Of a stretch of DNA of 52,374 bases, positions 33,071 to 41,650 are shown in pieces. The DNA lies in NCBI GenBank assembly GCA_902630885.1, contig CACOWI010000009.1, positions 1 through 52,374 on the forward strand. Reading direction: 5' to 3'. The notes beneath the pieces were generated by a model, which saw only the letters and a list, made by a program, of their open reading frames with translations, was not told where the DNA came from and searched no databases. The stretch's first letter is position 1; the number at the start of each line of letters is the position of its first letter. The DNA is from an uncultured SAR86 cluster bacterium. Its GTDB lineage: Bacteria; Pseudomonadota; Gammaproteobacteria; Magnimaribacterales; D2472. The position numbers and the translations under genes are program-made.

Positions 33071-33373
33071 TTAGAACCAATTATCAGTAGAGTATTCTAT
33101 TTCATATTCGTCGCATAATTCTCTTAGATCTTTGACAGTAAATCTTTCTTCAAAAGTAAAACCTTTCCAAAAAGAACAAAGAATAAATTTTGCGACATCC
33201 TTTTGATGAATCATCATAAAGTATTCATACTCATCAGTGCCCCAAAATTCTTTAACGCCCTCTCCAAGATCATGTTCACAGAAATGAAGGTTACCTTGGT
33301 CATCCCAATCACAATGAACGTTATGGTTAATTTTTCCATTAGGATTATTAATCTCACATTTAAATACTTGCAT
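33071..33373 (-). CDS. Hypothetical protein (100 residues)
   Basis: Not recognised. I start at the ATG at 33373, with GGAG six bases upstream, and not at the earlier in-frame codon giving nine more residues. It is acidic and aromatic, with repeated cysteine/histidine pairs (HCDWDDQGNLHFCEHDLGEG), which could bind metal. The C-terminal half reads FTVKDLRELCDEYEIEY. It is convergent with the 134-residue gene and closes the accessory block. No signal peptide. Confidence 0.6.
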   Translation of the reverse strand: MQVFKCEINNPNGKINHNVHCDWDDQGNLHFCEHDLGEGVKEFWGTDEYEYFMMIHQKDVAKFILCSFWKGFTFEERFTVKDLRELCDEYEIEYSTDNWF

Positions 33374-33508
33374 ATCTTTCTCCATAAAAAACGCACCCAA
33401 AATTAGGTGAGTTGAAGTGAGTAATGGAATCTGAAATAAGGAATTTATTTCTTTCTTTACACTTATTTATGTGGGGATTTTATTGAAAATTTCAACCTTA
33501 AGATTACT

Positions 33509-34660
33509 TTAGCTCCATGATTTATCAATTTTAATTTTGGCATCCTCCATACCGAATGATCTATAAATTTCCATTAAAAGTTTTTTATGATCAATAAAAT
33601 TACTTTCAGGCGCAACTACTCCTGTTGCTGATATTTCTTTATTAAGAAACATTTTTAGGCCTATTGAAAGAGGATTACCCGTTGCTTCACCCATAGTTAA
33701 ATCTCTAGTTAATGTTCCATCAAGCGATACTCCAACAGTTTCCTCATTGCCATTCTTAAGCCCAACCGCTAAAGCATAAATCTCTGGTAGAGAGTTTTCT
33801 TGAATATGATTTTGAGAACTTCCTTTTCTTTCAAGCCATTCTAAAAATCTTGCGGCAAGATTTTTTGTCATTACTTTTAAATTAATTAGTTGTCTTATAA
33901 TTCTCAAAACTAATATAGTGGATTTGTTTCCATGGGCGAGATTGACTGAGTTTGTAATATCTTTGTGATGATATGGAAATGTTATTGCCTCAGGATGGCC
34001 AAAAATATATGCATTATATGTTCCATGATTAGGGTATGAAATTTTTAATTTTTTTAAAGGGCTAACCATCTTAAAACTATTATCCTTAAATATCTTAACT
34101 TTTCCTGAAATTTGCTCGATGCCATGAATCATGGCAGCATTTGTCTCTTTTTGTGAAGATATGTCCTCTGGTTGGGCCTCCTCTAGATTCCAGCCAGTAT
34201 AAATTGTATGAGCCTTATCAAGATTATCTATTGCAATTTTTCCTAATAAATTTGTAATCCCTGGACTAGCTCCAAGACCTAATATAGCTAAAAGATCCTT
34301 TTCTTTTGCTTTACTGTTGAGCTCTAGCATCTTCTCTGTTGGCTCCCAGTCATCACAAATATCCATATAATGACAGTTAGCATCAAGAGAAGTTTGGAGT
34401 ATTTTATAGCCAAACTTAAAGAATGGTCCTACAGTGTTTAGTACAACATCATAATCAAATAAGATGCTTAATAATTTTTCAGTATCATTGATATCAACTC
34501 CGATTCCTTTTGTATGAGAGCCTAACTGAGAAGCAAGGATCTCAGCATCTTCTTTATTCAAATCTGCAATACCAAGATTATCAATTTCTTTAAATGATGA
34601 GATTGATTTCGCAACATACCTACCCATTCCACCGCAGGCACCTAAAATTATTACTTTCAT
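33509..34660 (-). CDS. Saccharopine dehydrogenase family protein
   Basis: The Rossmann start VIILGACGGMGRYVAKSI and the GLGASPGITNLL motif place this 383-residue protein in the saccharopine-dehydrogenase-like NAD(P) reductases. Members act in lysine degradation, carboxyspermidine formation or lipid reductions, so the substrate is open. The C-terminal part contains a VVAPESNFID stretch common to the family. It is divergent from the SDR gene with a very short gap, so the promoters overlap. Confidence 0.82.
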   Translation of the reverse strand: MKVIILGACGGMGRYVAKSISSFKEIDNLGIADLNKEDAEILASQLGSHTKGIGVDINDTEKLLSILFDYDVVLNTVGPFFKFGYKILQTSLDANCHYMDICDDWEPTEKMLELNSKAKEKDLLAILGLGASPGITNLLGKIAIDNLDKAHTIYTGWNLEEAQPEDISSQKETNAAMIHGIEQISGKVKIFKDNSFKMVSPLKKLKISYPNHGTYNAYIFGHPEAITFPYHHKDITNSVNLAHGNKSTILVLRIIRQLINLKVMTKNLAARFLEWLERKGSSQNHIQENSLPEIYALAVGLKNGNEETVGVSLDGTLTRDLTMGEATGNPLSIGLKMFLNKEISATGVVAPESNFIDHKKLLMEIYRSFGMEDAKIKIDKSWS

Positions 34661-34694
34661 TTTTATGTATCTTAAAGAAGGTTACAATAGATAC

Positions 34695-35672
34695 ATGATA
34701 TCAAAACAACAAAAACCAACAAACTCCGGATTTCACTCAAAAACAAATGCTGATGAAATTACAAAAGGAATAGATATTAGTAATAAAATTGCTATTGTAA
34801 CTGGTGGATATTCAGGAATTGGTCTTGAAACTACAAGAGCACTAGTTAATGCAGGAGCAAAAGTCATTATACCTGCTAAAAGAACAGAGATAGCTTGTAA
34901 AAATCTTCAAGGCATTGTTCCAAATGAAGATATAGTTGAAATGAATCTTGAAAATCTAAATTCTGTTAAAAAATTTACAGAAGATTTTAAAGAAAACTTT
35001 AAGAAATTAGATCTATTGATTAACAATGCTGGCATTATGGCCTGCCCAGAAACTAGGATAGGCAATAATTGGGAAAGTCAATTTGCTGTAAATCACATTG
35101 GTCATTTTTTACTAACAAAAGAATTAATGAGCTCAATGGCTGAAAATGATGGTGCTAGATTTGTTAGCCTTTCATCCTCAGCGCATTCTCTTACCGGAAT
35201 ACTTTGGGATGATATTCACTTTGAAACTAATTCATACGACAAGTGGATGGCATATGGTCAATCTAAAACAGCATCTTCACTAATTGCAATTGAATTTCAT
35301 AAAAGAATGATAGATAAAGGTGTATCTGGTTACTCCGTTCATCCAGGGGGTATTCTTACACCTCTTCAACGTCATCTTCAAAAAGAAGAAATGGTGGCTT
35401 TAGGTTGGATGGATGAGGATGGAGCACCATCAGAAATGGCAAAGAATTTCTTTAAAACAACCAGTCAAGGTGCATCAACTACTCTTTGGTGTGCTACAAG
35501 CTCAAGTCTAAATGAAATTGGCGGAGTGTTTTGTGAAGACTGTGATGTTGCCAAAAGAAAAAATGAGGTAGATGAATCTCTTCAAAGATATTTTGGTGTA
35601 GCCGATTGGGCAATAGACACCGATGAGGCATCAAAATTATGGGATATCACTGAAAAGATGCTTGCATCGTGA
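34695..35672 (+). CDS. Short-chain dehydrogenase/reductase (retinol dehydrogenase-like)
   Basis: A 325-residue SDR with the cofactor motif TGGYSGIGLET, the NNAGIMA motif, catalytic Ser in VSLSSSAHS and the YGQSKTAS (YxxxK) active site. Its length and GYSVHPGGILTPLQRH segment fit the retinol dehydrogenase/WWOX-like SDRs, which reduce aldehydes or ketones. I start at the ATG at 34695, just after a TACAAT (34683-34688) that would give a leaderless mRNA. An ATG 30 bases upstream is in frame but would sit only 4 bases from the divergent gene. Its stop overlaps the pip start. Confidence 0.88.
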   Translation: MISKQQKPTNSGFHSKTNADEITKGIDISNKIAIVTGGYSGIGLETTRALVNAGAKVIIPAKRTEIACKNLQGIVPNEDIVEMNLENLNSVKKFTEDFKENFKKLDLLINNAGIMACPETRIGNNWESQFAVNHIGHFLLTKELMSSMAENDGARFVSLSSSAHSLTGILWDDIHFETNSYDKWMAYGQSKTASSLIAIEFHKRMIDKGVSGYSVHPGGILTPLQRHLQKEEMVALGWMDEDGAPSEMAKNFFKTTSQGASTTLWCATSSSLNEIGGVFCEDCDVAKRKNEVDESLQRYFGVADWAIDTDEASKLWDITEKMLAS

Positions 35673-36631
35673 GTCAAACAAATACACTTTTTAAAAATAT
35701 CGAGCCATATTCAACAGGTTTTTTAGAGGTTGATGAGCACAAGATTTATTATGAAGAATGTGGAAATCCTGACGGAAAGCCAGCTGTTTTTCTTCATGGA
35801 GGTCCTGGTGGTGGAGGAAGCACAAAAGTAAGAGGATTTTTTAATCCCGACTTATTTAGAATCATAATATTCGATCAACGTGGCTGTGGCAGGAGTCAGC
35901 CTCATGCTTGTTTAAACAATAATACAACTTGGGATTTGGTCGAAGATATTGAAAAGCTTAAAGAACAATTAGAAATAAAAAAATGGCTTGTTTTTGGTGG
36001 TTCTTGGGGAAGTACACTTTCATTAGCATACGCTCAAACATATCCTAATTCAGTTTCAGAACTGGTTCTAAGGGGTATCTTTATGTTGAGAGATAAGGAA
36101 TTAAAATGGTTTTATCAGGATGGAGCTAGCAGAATATTTCCAGAGGCCTGGGAAGGATTTTTGAAACCAATTAAAGAAGAAAATAGACATGATTTAATGG
36201 ATGCATACTACAAAATTTTCATAGGAGATGATGATCAAAAGAAAATGGAAGCAGCAGTAGCATGGTCAAAGTGGGAGGGATCTGTAAGCACACTTAGTTA
36301 TAAGCCTGACATGATCTCATCATATTCTGAATCTAAATTTGCTCTAGCCTTTGCGCTTATTGAAAATCATTATTTTGTTAATAGAGGTTTTCTTAAAAGT
36401 GAAAATCAGTTAATTGCATCAGAATCTATTGATAGAATTCGTCATATACCTGCGAAAATAATTCAAGGTAGATATGATATTGTTTGTCCTATGGAAACGG
36501 CATGGGAACTTTCAAAGAATTGGCCTGAAGCAGAGTTAATAGTAGCGCCCTCTTCAGGGCATAGTGCATTTGAAAAGGAAATAACTCATGAACTAATTAA
36601 GGCAACTGAGGAATTTGCCAAAAATGAATAA
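35669..36631 (+). CDS. pip: Prolyl aminopeptidase
   Basis: Releases N-terminal proline from peptides. The 320-residue alpha/beta hydrolase has the HGGPGGGGSTKVRGFFNP oxyanion motif, DQRGCGRSQPHA, and the nucleophile elbow GGSWGSTLSL. The acid residue is in QGRYDIVCPM and the His in SGHSAFE. These mark the S33 prolyl aminopeptidase family. Start is GTG at 35669, overlapping the SDR stop. Confidence 0.96.
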   Translation: MSQTNTLFKNIEPYSTGFLEVDEHKIYYEECGNPDGKPAVFLHGGPGGGGSTKVRGFFNPDLFRIIIFDQRGCGRSQPHACLNNNTTWDLVEDIEKLKEQLEIKKWLVFGGSWGSTLSLAYAQTYPNSVSELVLRGIFMLRDKELKWFYQDGASRIFPEAWEGFLKPIKEENRHDLMDAYYKIFIGDDDQKKMEAAVAWSKWEGSVSTLSYKPDMISSYSESKFALAFALIENHYFVNRGFLKSENQLIASESIDRIRHIPAKIIQGRYDIVCPMETAWELSKNWPEAELIVAPSSGHSAFEKEITHELIKATEEFAKNE

Positions 36632-36689
36632 ACTGAAAGATTATTTAAAACAATTCGAAGAATATCCTATTAATAACAATAATGAATAA
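36624..36689 (+). other. Possible 21-codon linking ORF between pip and the shikimate kinase-like gene
   Basis: An ATG inside the end of pip opens 21 codons (begins MNKLKDYLKQFEEYP) and stops inside the next gene's ATG (ATGAATAA). Overlap at both ends suggests translational coupling across the 50-base gap. Its short length leaves chance possible. Confidence 0.3.
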
Positions 36690-37176
36690 CATAAGTTTTA
36701 TAGGCATGGCAGCTTGTGGTAAATCTACAGTTGGAAAAGCGGTTGCAGAAAGGCTTAATGATGATTTTGTTGATACTGATTTACTTATTGAGCGAAAACA
36801 TGGTGCGTCTCTTGAAGAGATAAAAAATCAGCATGGTTATAAATTTGTAAGGGCCGAAGAAGAAAGAGTAATACTTGATCTTAATTCTTCAAATAAAATA
36901 ATATCCACTGGAGGCAGCGCAGTCTATTCACCAAAGTCAATGATGCACTTAGGAACATTTTCAAAAATTATATATATTAATACTCCGCTTGAAATAATTA
37001 TGAAAAGAATTGATGTTGGACAAAAAAGAGGTCTTGCGGTGCCTGAAGGGATGCCTATTCCAGATATTTACAATGAAAGAGAACCTTTATATCAAAAATA
37101 TTCTGAGATTACTCTAGATGGGTCAATGACAATTCAAGAGCTTGTTGATGAAGTTTTAAAACATTTTCATGAGTAA
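36682..37176 (+). CDS. aroK: Shikimate kinase-like protein
   Basis: A 164-residue P-loop kinase with Walker A GMAACGKSTV, the shikimate-binding DTDLLIE and the YNEREPLYQKYSEIT motif. It phosphorylates shikimate in aromatic amino-acid synthesis if the call holds. Two positions differ from typical AroK: STGGSAV instead of STGGGAV, and RGLAVPEG where RPLL is usual. It is not next to aroB. It may be a divergent paralogue with another small-molecule substrate. Confidence 0.75.
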   Translation: MNNISFIGMAACGKSTVGKAVAERLNDDFVDTDLLIERKHGASLEEIKNQHGYKFVRAEEERVILDLNSSNKIISTGGSAVYSPKSMMHLGTFSKIIYINTPLEIIMKRIDVGQKRGLAVPEGMPIPDIYNEREPLYQKYSEITLDGSMTIQELVDEVLKHFHE

Positions 37177-37840
37177 AAAAATTTTAATTGTTGGTGCTTC
37201 TGGATTAGTAGGCAGTGAAATACTTAAAAATTTAAAATCAACTAATAATGATCTAATTTTATTAAGTAGAAGAAAACTTTTAGATGAAAATAATATTAGT
37301 CAAATAATTATTGATTTTGAAAATATTGATTCTCTGAGTGCTGACACTGAAATAGATGAGATATATATCGCAATTGGTTTTAGATTAAGCCTTTCTGAGC
37401 TTGTATTTATTAAAAGAGAAAATAGAAAAAATTTCATTGATGTCGATTTTCATTACATCAAAAAAGTTGCAGAATTTGCAAAGCGTTGTGGAGCTAGTTC
37501 AATTGGCATGATATCCGCAATTGGAGCAAATTCTAACTCTTTAAATACATACTTAAAAATTAAAGGTGATGTCGAGAACGAAATTAAGTTAATGGGATAT
37601 AAAAAAATCATAATTGCTCATCCAAGTCATTTGTTAGGCGAGCGTCCCAATGAGGAAATTCCAACAAATATAAAAGTATTTGAAAAAATAACCAACTTTT
37701 TTGGTTTCCTCATGATTGGACCTCTTCAAAAATTTAAAAATATAGACGCAAAAAAAGTGGCTAAAGGAATTATTTCAAAAATGGGTTCAGTTGAAGACGG
37801 CATCCACTATATAGACTATAAATATTTCAAAAATTTTTAA
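37169..37840 (+). CDS. NAD(P)H-binding oxidoreductase-like protein (TIP30/YbjT group)
   Basis: The start KILIVGASGLVGSEILKNL is an atypical-SDR cofactor motif. The middle has SSIGMISAIGANSNSLNTYLKIKGDVE (YxxxK in YLKIK), and the end AHPSHLLGERPNE matches the HTATIP2/TIP30-like group. Its 223 residues are normal. Substrate unknown. It overlaps the shikimate kinase-like gene by 8 bases and the convergent small membrane gene by 14. Confidence 0.8.
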   Translation: MSKKILIVGASGLVGSEILKNLKSTNNDLILLSRRKLLDENNISQIIIDFENIDSLSADTEIDEIYIAIGFRLSLSELVFIKRENRKNFIDVDFHYIKKVAEFAKRCGASSIGMISAIGANSNSLNTYLKIKGDVENEIKLMGYKKIIIAHPSHLLGERPNEEIPTNIKVFEKITNFFGFLMIGPLQKFKNIDAKKVAKGIISKMGSVEDGIHYIDYKYFKNF

Positions 37841-38099
37841 TCCTCTTATTTTTAGTTTTAATAATTTTTTTTATTCCATTGCATGCATTGAGAAGCCAAA
37901 ATGCATTTGCAAAAACAAAATAATACAAACCTAAATATAGTTGAACAATTATTGCGAAAAAGCTGCCAGCAATAACTGCAGAAAGCCCTACCATTCTTTT
38001 TTTAGCTTTTTTTGACACAACAAGAGGTGCGGCTATCAAAGTACCAAAAAAAACACTTAATAATTGAATTAAATCTAGCATATCCATACTAATAAACAT
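37827..38099 (-). CDS. Small two- or three-helix membrane protein
   Basis: About 84-90 residues, with hydrophobic segments LLSVFFGTLIAAPLVVS, LSAVIAGSFFAIIVQLYLGLYYF and FANAFWLLNACNGI, and a lysine-rich C-terminal tail. Not recognised. Internal ATGs at codons 5 and 7 are alternative starts. It is convergent with the NAD-binding gene. Confidence 0.55.
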   Translation of the reverse strand: MFISMDMLDLIQLLSVFFGTLIAAPLVVSKKAKKRMVGLSAVIAGSFFAIIVQLYLGLYYFVFANAFWLLNACNGIKKIIKTKNKRIKNF

Positions 38100-38229
38100 T
38101 CAGAATATGCTCATTAGTATGAATATTGGCGCACATTATGAATACTTAAAATCAAAAGTAAAGATTTTTTTGGAACTTTTATAAAAAGAATGTAACCTAA
38201 TATACATAAATAAATTTGAGGTAATATTT

Positions 38230-38601
38230 ATGAAAAATTTGGTTGTAATATTTAGTTTTTTCCTATGTTTTACAGTTGTCGCAGATGGTCATAAAGATAG
38301 TGAAAAAACTATGAAAGATAAGTTTATGAATAATCCAAACTATCTATTGGATTTTAAAACATGTAAAGAAGTAAAAGATGGAGTATCTGGATTACTATCA
38401 TTGGGTGATTCTATATGGAAAGAGATAGAACTTGATCCGGAAAATGAAGAAAAATGGCTTGAAGTAAGTGTTATGGCAGATATAGCTGCAAATTATTCAA
38501 CTATTTATGACGTGTGGTGTAAAGACATGATAAATCATAGAATGAAAATGAGAAAGATGTCTGAAAAAAAGAGAGGTAAAAAAGAGAAAGAGGATAATTA
38601 A
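38230..38601 (+). CDS. Secreted hypothetical protein
   Basis: A classic signal peptide (KNLVVIFSFFLCFTVVADG, cleavage about residue 19-20) precedes a 100-residue highly charged mature part, with CKEV and WCKD cysteines that could form a disulfide in the periplasm. The tail is lysine/glutamate repeats. Not recognised. A GAGG precedes the ATG at about 10 bases. Confidence 0.65.
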   Translation: MKNLVVIFSFFLCFTVVADGHKDSEKTMKDKFMNNPNYLLDFKTCKEVKDGVSGLLSLGDSIWKEIELDPENEEKWLEVSVMADIAANYSTIYDVWCKDMINHRMKMRKMSEKKRGKKEKEDN

Positions 38602-38822
38602 AATTTTCCTCTTTGAAACCTCATTCTTATTGCATAAACCCTAATGAGAGCAACAACCGTTATTATAAGTTGAACAAACATTGATATTTTTATTGGATCT
38701 GCCCATTGCCAATTATCTATTGTTAGCCACAAAAGATAGGTTTGTAATGGAAAGTTTATAATAGCTCCCATTAAAACTATTATAACTGCTTCTCTTAGAG
38801 CAACTTTTTCTGTTTTATTCAT
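38598..38822 (-). CDS. Small membrane protein (74 residues)
   Basis: Two transmembrane helices (AVIIVLMGAIINFPLQTYLLWL and FVQLIITVVALIRVYAI-type) and a basic C-terminus. AGGAAA lies before the ATG. Not recognised. It follows ybjQ-like on the same strand with 8 bases between, so the two are probably cotranscribed. Confidence 0.6.
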   Translation of the reverse strand: MNKTEKVALREAVIIVLMGAIINFPLQTYLLWLTIDNWQWADPIKISMFVQLIITVVALIRVYAIRMRFQRGKF

Positions 38823-38830
38823 ATTATTTC

Positions 38831-39157
38831 CTATTTAATTTTTACAGCAGTTCCATATGCCAAAATTTCTGCTGCTCCTGCAGCAACTGTGGAGGTTTGA
38901 AAACGGAATCCTAAAATTGCATCTGCTCCTTTTGATTCAGCATCTTCTAGCATCCTAGCATATGCCTGATCCCTCGAAGTCTTTAAAAGCTTTGAATATC
39001 CAACTAATTCTCCACCTATAACATTTTTAAGAAATGCAAAGGCGTCAGCCCCAACATTCCTAGATCTTACAGTACTTCCTTGAACAAGACCTATATGTTC
39101 AAGAATTTCAACATTCGCTATATCGTAAGTTGTAACAACTTTAATATCTTCTCTCAT
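38831..39157 (-). CDS. YbjQ family (heavy-metal-binding, DUF74) protein
   Basis: The 108-residue protein shows the family blocks VEILEHIGLVQGSTVRSRN, FLKNVIGGELVGYSKLL, the AYARMLEDAESKGADAILGFRF stretch and the TVAAGAAEILAYGTAVKI end. YbjQ proteins form pentamers; a metal-binding role is suggested by name but not proven. Ribosome site AGGAAA is present. Confidence 0.93.
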   Translation of the reverse strand: MREDIKVVTTYDIANVEILEHIGLVQGSTVRSRNVGADAFAFLKNVIGGELVGYSKLLKTSRDQAYARMLEDAESKGADAILGFRFQTSTVAAGAAEILAYGTAVKIK

Positions 39158-39193
39158 GACATTTTCCTAATAATGGTTTAAGTTATAAATATA

Positions 39194-39526
39194 ATGCAAG
39201 AGTTAGTAGAAGCAAAGTTTTCGATTGGAAATGTTGTAAAACATAAATTTTTAAATTTTCGAGGTGTTATCTTCGATTTAGATCCTTCTTTTAATAATAC
39301 TGAAGAATGGTACAACTCAATACCAGAAAATTTCAGACCAAGAAAAGATCAGCCTTTTTATCATGTTTTTGCAGAAAACGAAGAAATATTTTATATAGCA
39401 TATGTCTCAGAGCAGAATTTAGTAGATGACTTAGAGAGTGGGCCAGCAAACCATCCTGATATTAAAAAAATTTTTTCACACTTTGATGGAAATTCATACA
39501 TCCCACATAATCTTGCTACAAATTAA
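39194..39526 (+). CDS. hspQ: Heat shock protein HspQ
   Basis: HspQ binds hemimethylated DNA in vitro and acts as a Lon protease enhancer. The 110-residue protein has AKFSIGNVVKHKFLNFRGVIFDLDP, the PFYHVFAENE motif and YVSEQNLVDD, all diagnostic. It is divergent from the YbjQ gene with a 36-base gap and convergent with the aminotransferase gene, overlapping by 4 bases. Confidence 0.93.
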   Translation: MQELVEAKFSIGNVVKHKFLNFRGVIFDLDPSFNNTEEWYNSIPENFRPRKDQPFYHVFAENEEIFYIAYVSEQNLVDDLESGPANHPDIKKIFSHFDGNSYIPHNLATN

Positions 39527-40734
39527 ATATTAATTCCAAAGTGAGCAACTTCGACACAAGTTATAAAAGCATTCATAGCATCAACTAATTCATCTTTGCT
39601 AACAAATGTTGGAGCCAGTCTAATAACGCTATCATTAGGGTCATAGTTTTTTGGAAAAGTTGAACCAGCAGGAGTTATTAATACTCCTAAATCCTTACAT
39701 AACTCAACAACTTTAGATGCAACTGGTTTAGATGTTGAATAAGTTATGAAATATCCACCAGTGGGTCTTGAAAATGAACCACATTCTTTAGGAAGTTTTT
39801 CTAAATATTCATATGCTATTTCAAATTTTGGTCTTACTAATTCAGCATGTTTTTTCATATGGTGCTTGATATTGTCAACATTCTTAAAAAACTCAACATG
39901 TCTTTTTTGATTTAATTTATCTGGACAAATGATCATCGTCGTTCTAACTTTTTTTATTAAATCCAGCGAGTGACCTGAGGTAGCCATAAAAGAAATTCCG
40001 CCACCACCAAATGTAACTTTCGAGAAAGATGTTGTTACTACAGTTTGATCCTGCACCTTTGACTCTTCCACAACTTTCCATAAAGGTTTTTGTTCAGGAG
40101 TTGGTAAAAAATCATGAATCAAATATGCATGATCAAAAAGGAATAAAAATTTATCTGAATAATTAGATCCTAACTCAAACATCTTCTTTAAATTTTCATC
40201 TGAATATATTTCACCAGAAGGATTTGAGTGCTTTGGCACACACAGTATCCCGACGAAATCATCACCAGTTTTTAATACTTCTTCAAACACATTTAAATCT
40301 ATCCCATCATCCAGAAGAGGTATTGGAACTGCTTCGATTCCAAAATCCTCAAGCATCATAAAATGCCGGTCAAAACCGGGTACCGGACATATGATTTTTG
40401 GATTTTCTAAATTTTTCCATGGAGTTGGTTCTGCAAAAAGGAAATTTGAAAGAACAGTTTGATATGTTAGGAGTAAGCTAGACTGTTCTCCAGCAAGAAT
40501 ATTTTCAATTGGGGCATTTAATAACTCTGAGCCAAGCTTTCTTGCTTCAATTATTCCAAAAGGTTCGCCATAGTTTCTAAGGTCAACACCATCTTCAGAT
40601 GAAGTTGGAATTTTGATATCTATAAGGCCGTTAGATAGGTCTAGTTGATCTTTATCTGGCTTTCCTCGAGTAATATCAATAGATAATTGTTTTTCTTTTA
40701 AGGAATTAAATCTTTCTATAATTTCTTGGTGCAT
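39523..40734 (-). CDS. Class I aminotransferase, aspartate type Ic
   Basis: A 403-residue PLP enzyme of the Asp_aminotransf (PF12897) subgroup. PLP-binding features are visible: the lysine in TSFSKVTFGGGG, and NPSGE plus FDHAYLIHDF in the core. The N-terminal IDITRGKPDKDQLDLS is typical of the subgroup, related to the structurally studied Corynebacterium aspartate aminotransferase. It would transfer an amino group between aspartate and 2-oxoglutarate, though substrates vary. Confidence 0.88.
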   Translation of the reverse strand: MHQEIIERFNSLKEKQLSIDITRGKPDKDQLDLSNGLIDIKIPTSSEDGVDLRNYGEPFGIIEARKLGSELLNAPIENILAGEQSSLLLTYQTVLSNFLFAEPTPWKNLENPKIICPVPGFDRHFMMLEDFGIEAVPIPLLDDGIDLNVFEEVLKTGDDFVGILCVPKHSNPSGEIYSDENLKKMFELGSNYSDKFLFLFDHAYLIHDFLPTPEQKPLWKVVEESKVQDQTVVTTSFSKVTFGGGGISFMATSGHSLDLIKKVRTTMIICPDKLNQKRHVEFFKNVDNIKHHMKKHAELVRPKFEIAYEYLEKLPKECGSFSRPTGGYFITYSTSKPVASKVVELCKDLGVLITPAGSTFPKNYDPNDSVIRLAPTFVSKDELVDAMNAFITCVEVAHFGINI

Positions 40735-40762
40735 AATATATGTGTAATTTTATACTAACATC

Positions 40763-41650
40763 ATGATTAATTACTTAATATTTATATCTTTAATTCTTAT
40801 ATTGGGAGTATTAGTCTATCTAATTTTTAGTATAAAAAATAAAGAATCTTCAGAAATTGGTGGTGCTCAAATACTACAGAACAAACTTAATGAAGTTTCA
40901 AATGATATTAATAAGATAGAGATTGATTTAGCTTCTGTAACTACTCCAATTAATGAATTAAATAGATTCTTAGGTGGCAATGTTACAACAGGAAGACTAG
41001 GTGAATGGAGTCTAGAGTCAATTGTTCAAGACATAATGCCAAGTGATAGTTATAAGTTTCAAGCTCAAGTAAATTCTGAAACTTCTGATAGAGTAGATTG
41101 CGCAATAACAAGTGCAGAAGGATTTATTATTCCAATCGATTCAAAGTTCTATGCTGGTCAATACCAAAATTATCAATCAGCTGGAAATGATGCAGATAGA
41201 AAGAAAGTTTTGAGAGATCTTAGAACAGCCATTTTAAGAGATGCCGAAGATATTTCTAGTAAATATATATTACAAAATACAACATCTAACTATGCTGTAC
41301 TATATGTTGCATCAGAAAAACTAGTCGATCTTATTGATACGATTGATGGTTTAAGACAAGAGTGTCTCACAGAAAAAAAAATACTTATTCTAGGGCCCAA
41401 TACCCTTGCAGCTTTCCTTGATACTATTAGAGTTGGGCATCATTATTTAAAATTAAACGAAACAGCTGCAAAAGTTGCTAAAGTTGTAACTGATATCCAA
41501 AAAGAATTTTCTAATTTAGATTTAAGTACCGAATCTGTAATAAAAAGATTAGATGGAGCTTTGAAGGATGTACAAAAACTCCAAACAAGAGTGAATGTTT
41601 TAGGAAACAAGCTTGAAAAAGGTGCTGAAAGTTTAGACGAAGATCAATAA
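40763..41650 (+). CDS. rmuC: DNA recombination protein RmuC (short form)
   Basis: One N-terminal membrane helix and a coiled region precede the RmuC nuclease-like core: TGRLGEWSLESIVQDI, then VDCAIT..FIIPIDSKFY with Asp/Lys of a PD-(D/E)XK type fold, and the ILGPNTLAAFLDTIRVGH motif. RmuC limits sequence inversions at repeats. The 295-residue length is short against the usual 400-500 because the coiled region is reduced. It ends in the start of the next gene (1-base overlap). Confidence 0.9.
   Translation: MINYLIFISLILILGVLVYLIFSIKNKESSEIGGAQILQNKLNEVSNDINKIEIDLASVTTPINELNRFLGGNVTTGRLGEWSLESIVQDIMPSDSYKFQAQVNSETSDRVDCAITSAEGFIIPIDSKFYAGQYQNYQSAGNDADRKKVLRDLRTAILRDAEDISSKYILQNTTSNYAVLYVASEKLVDLIDTIDGLRQECLTEKKILILGPNTLAAFLDTIRVGHHYLKLNETAAKVAKVVTDIQKEFSNLDLSTESVIKRLDGALKDVQKLQTRVNVLGNKLEKGAESLDEDQ

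Noticed and set aside
33433-33486. Short ORF in the gap between the 100-residue gene and the saccharopine dehydrogenase-like gene
   Set aside because: Fewer than 25 codons with no ribosome site or family signal.
38107-38184. A 25-codon plus-strand ORF in the gap before the secreted protein gene
   Set aside because: No ribosome site, no overlap or coupling with neighbours, and AT-rich gaps give such frames by chance.
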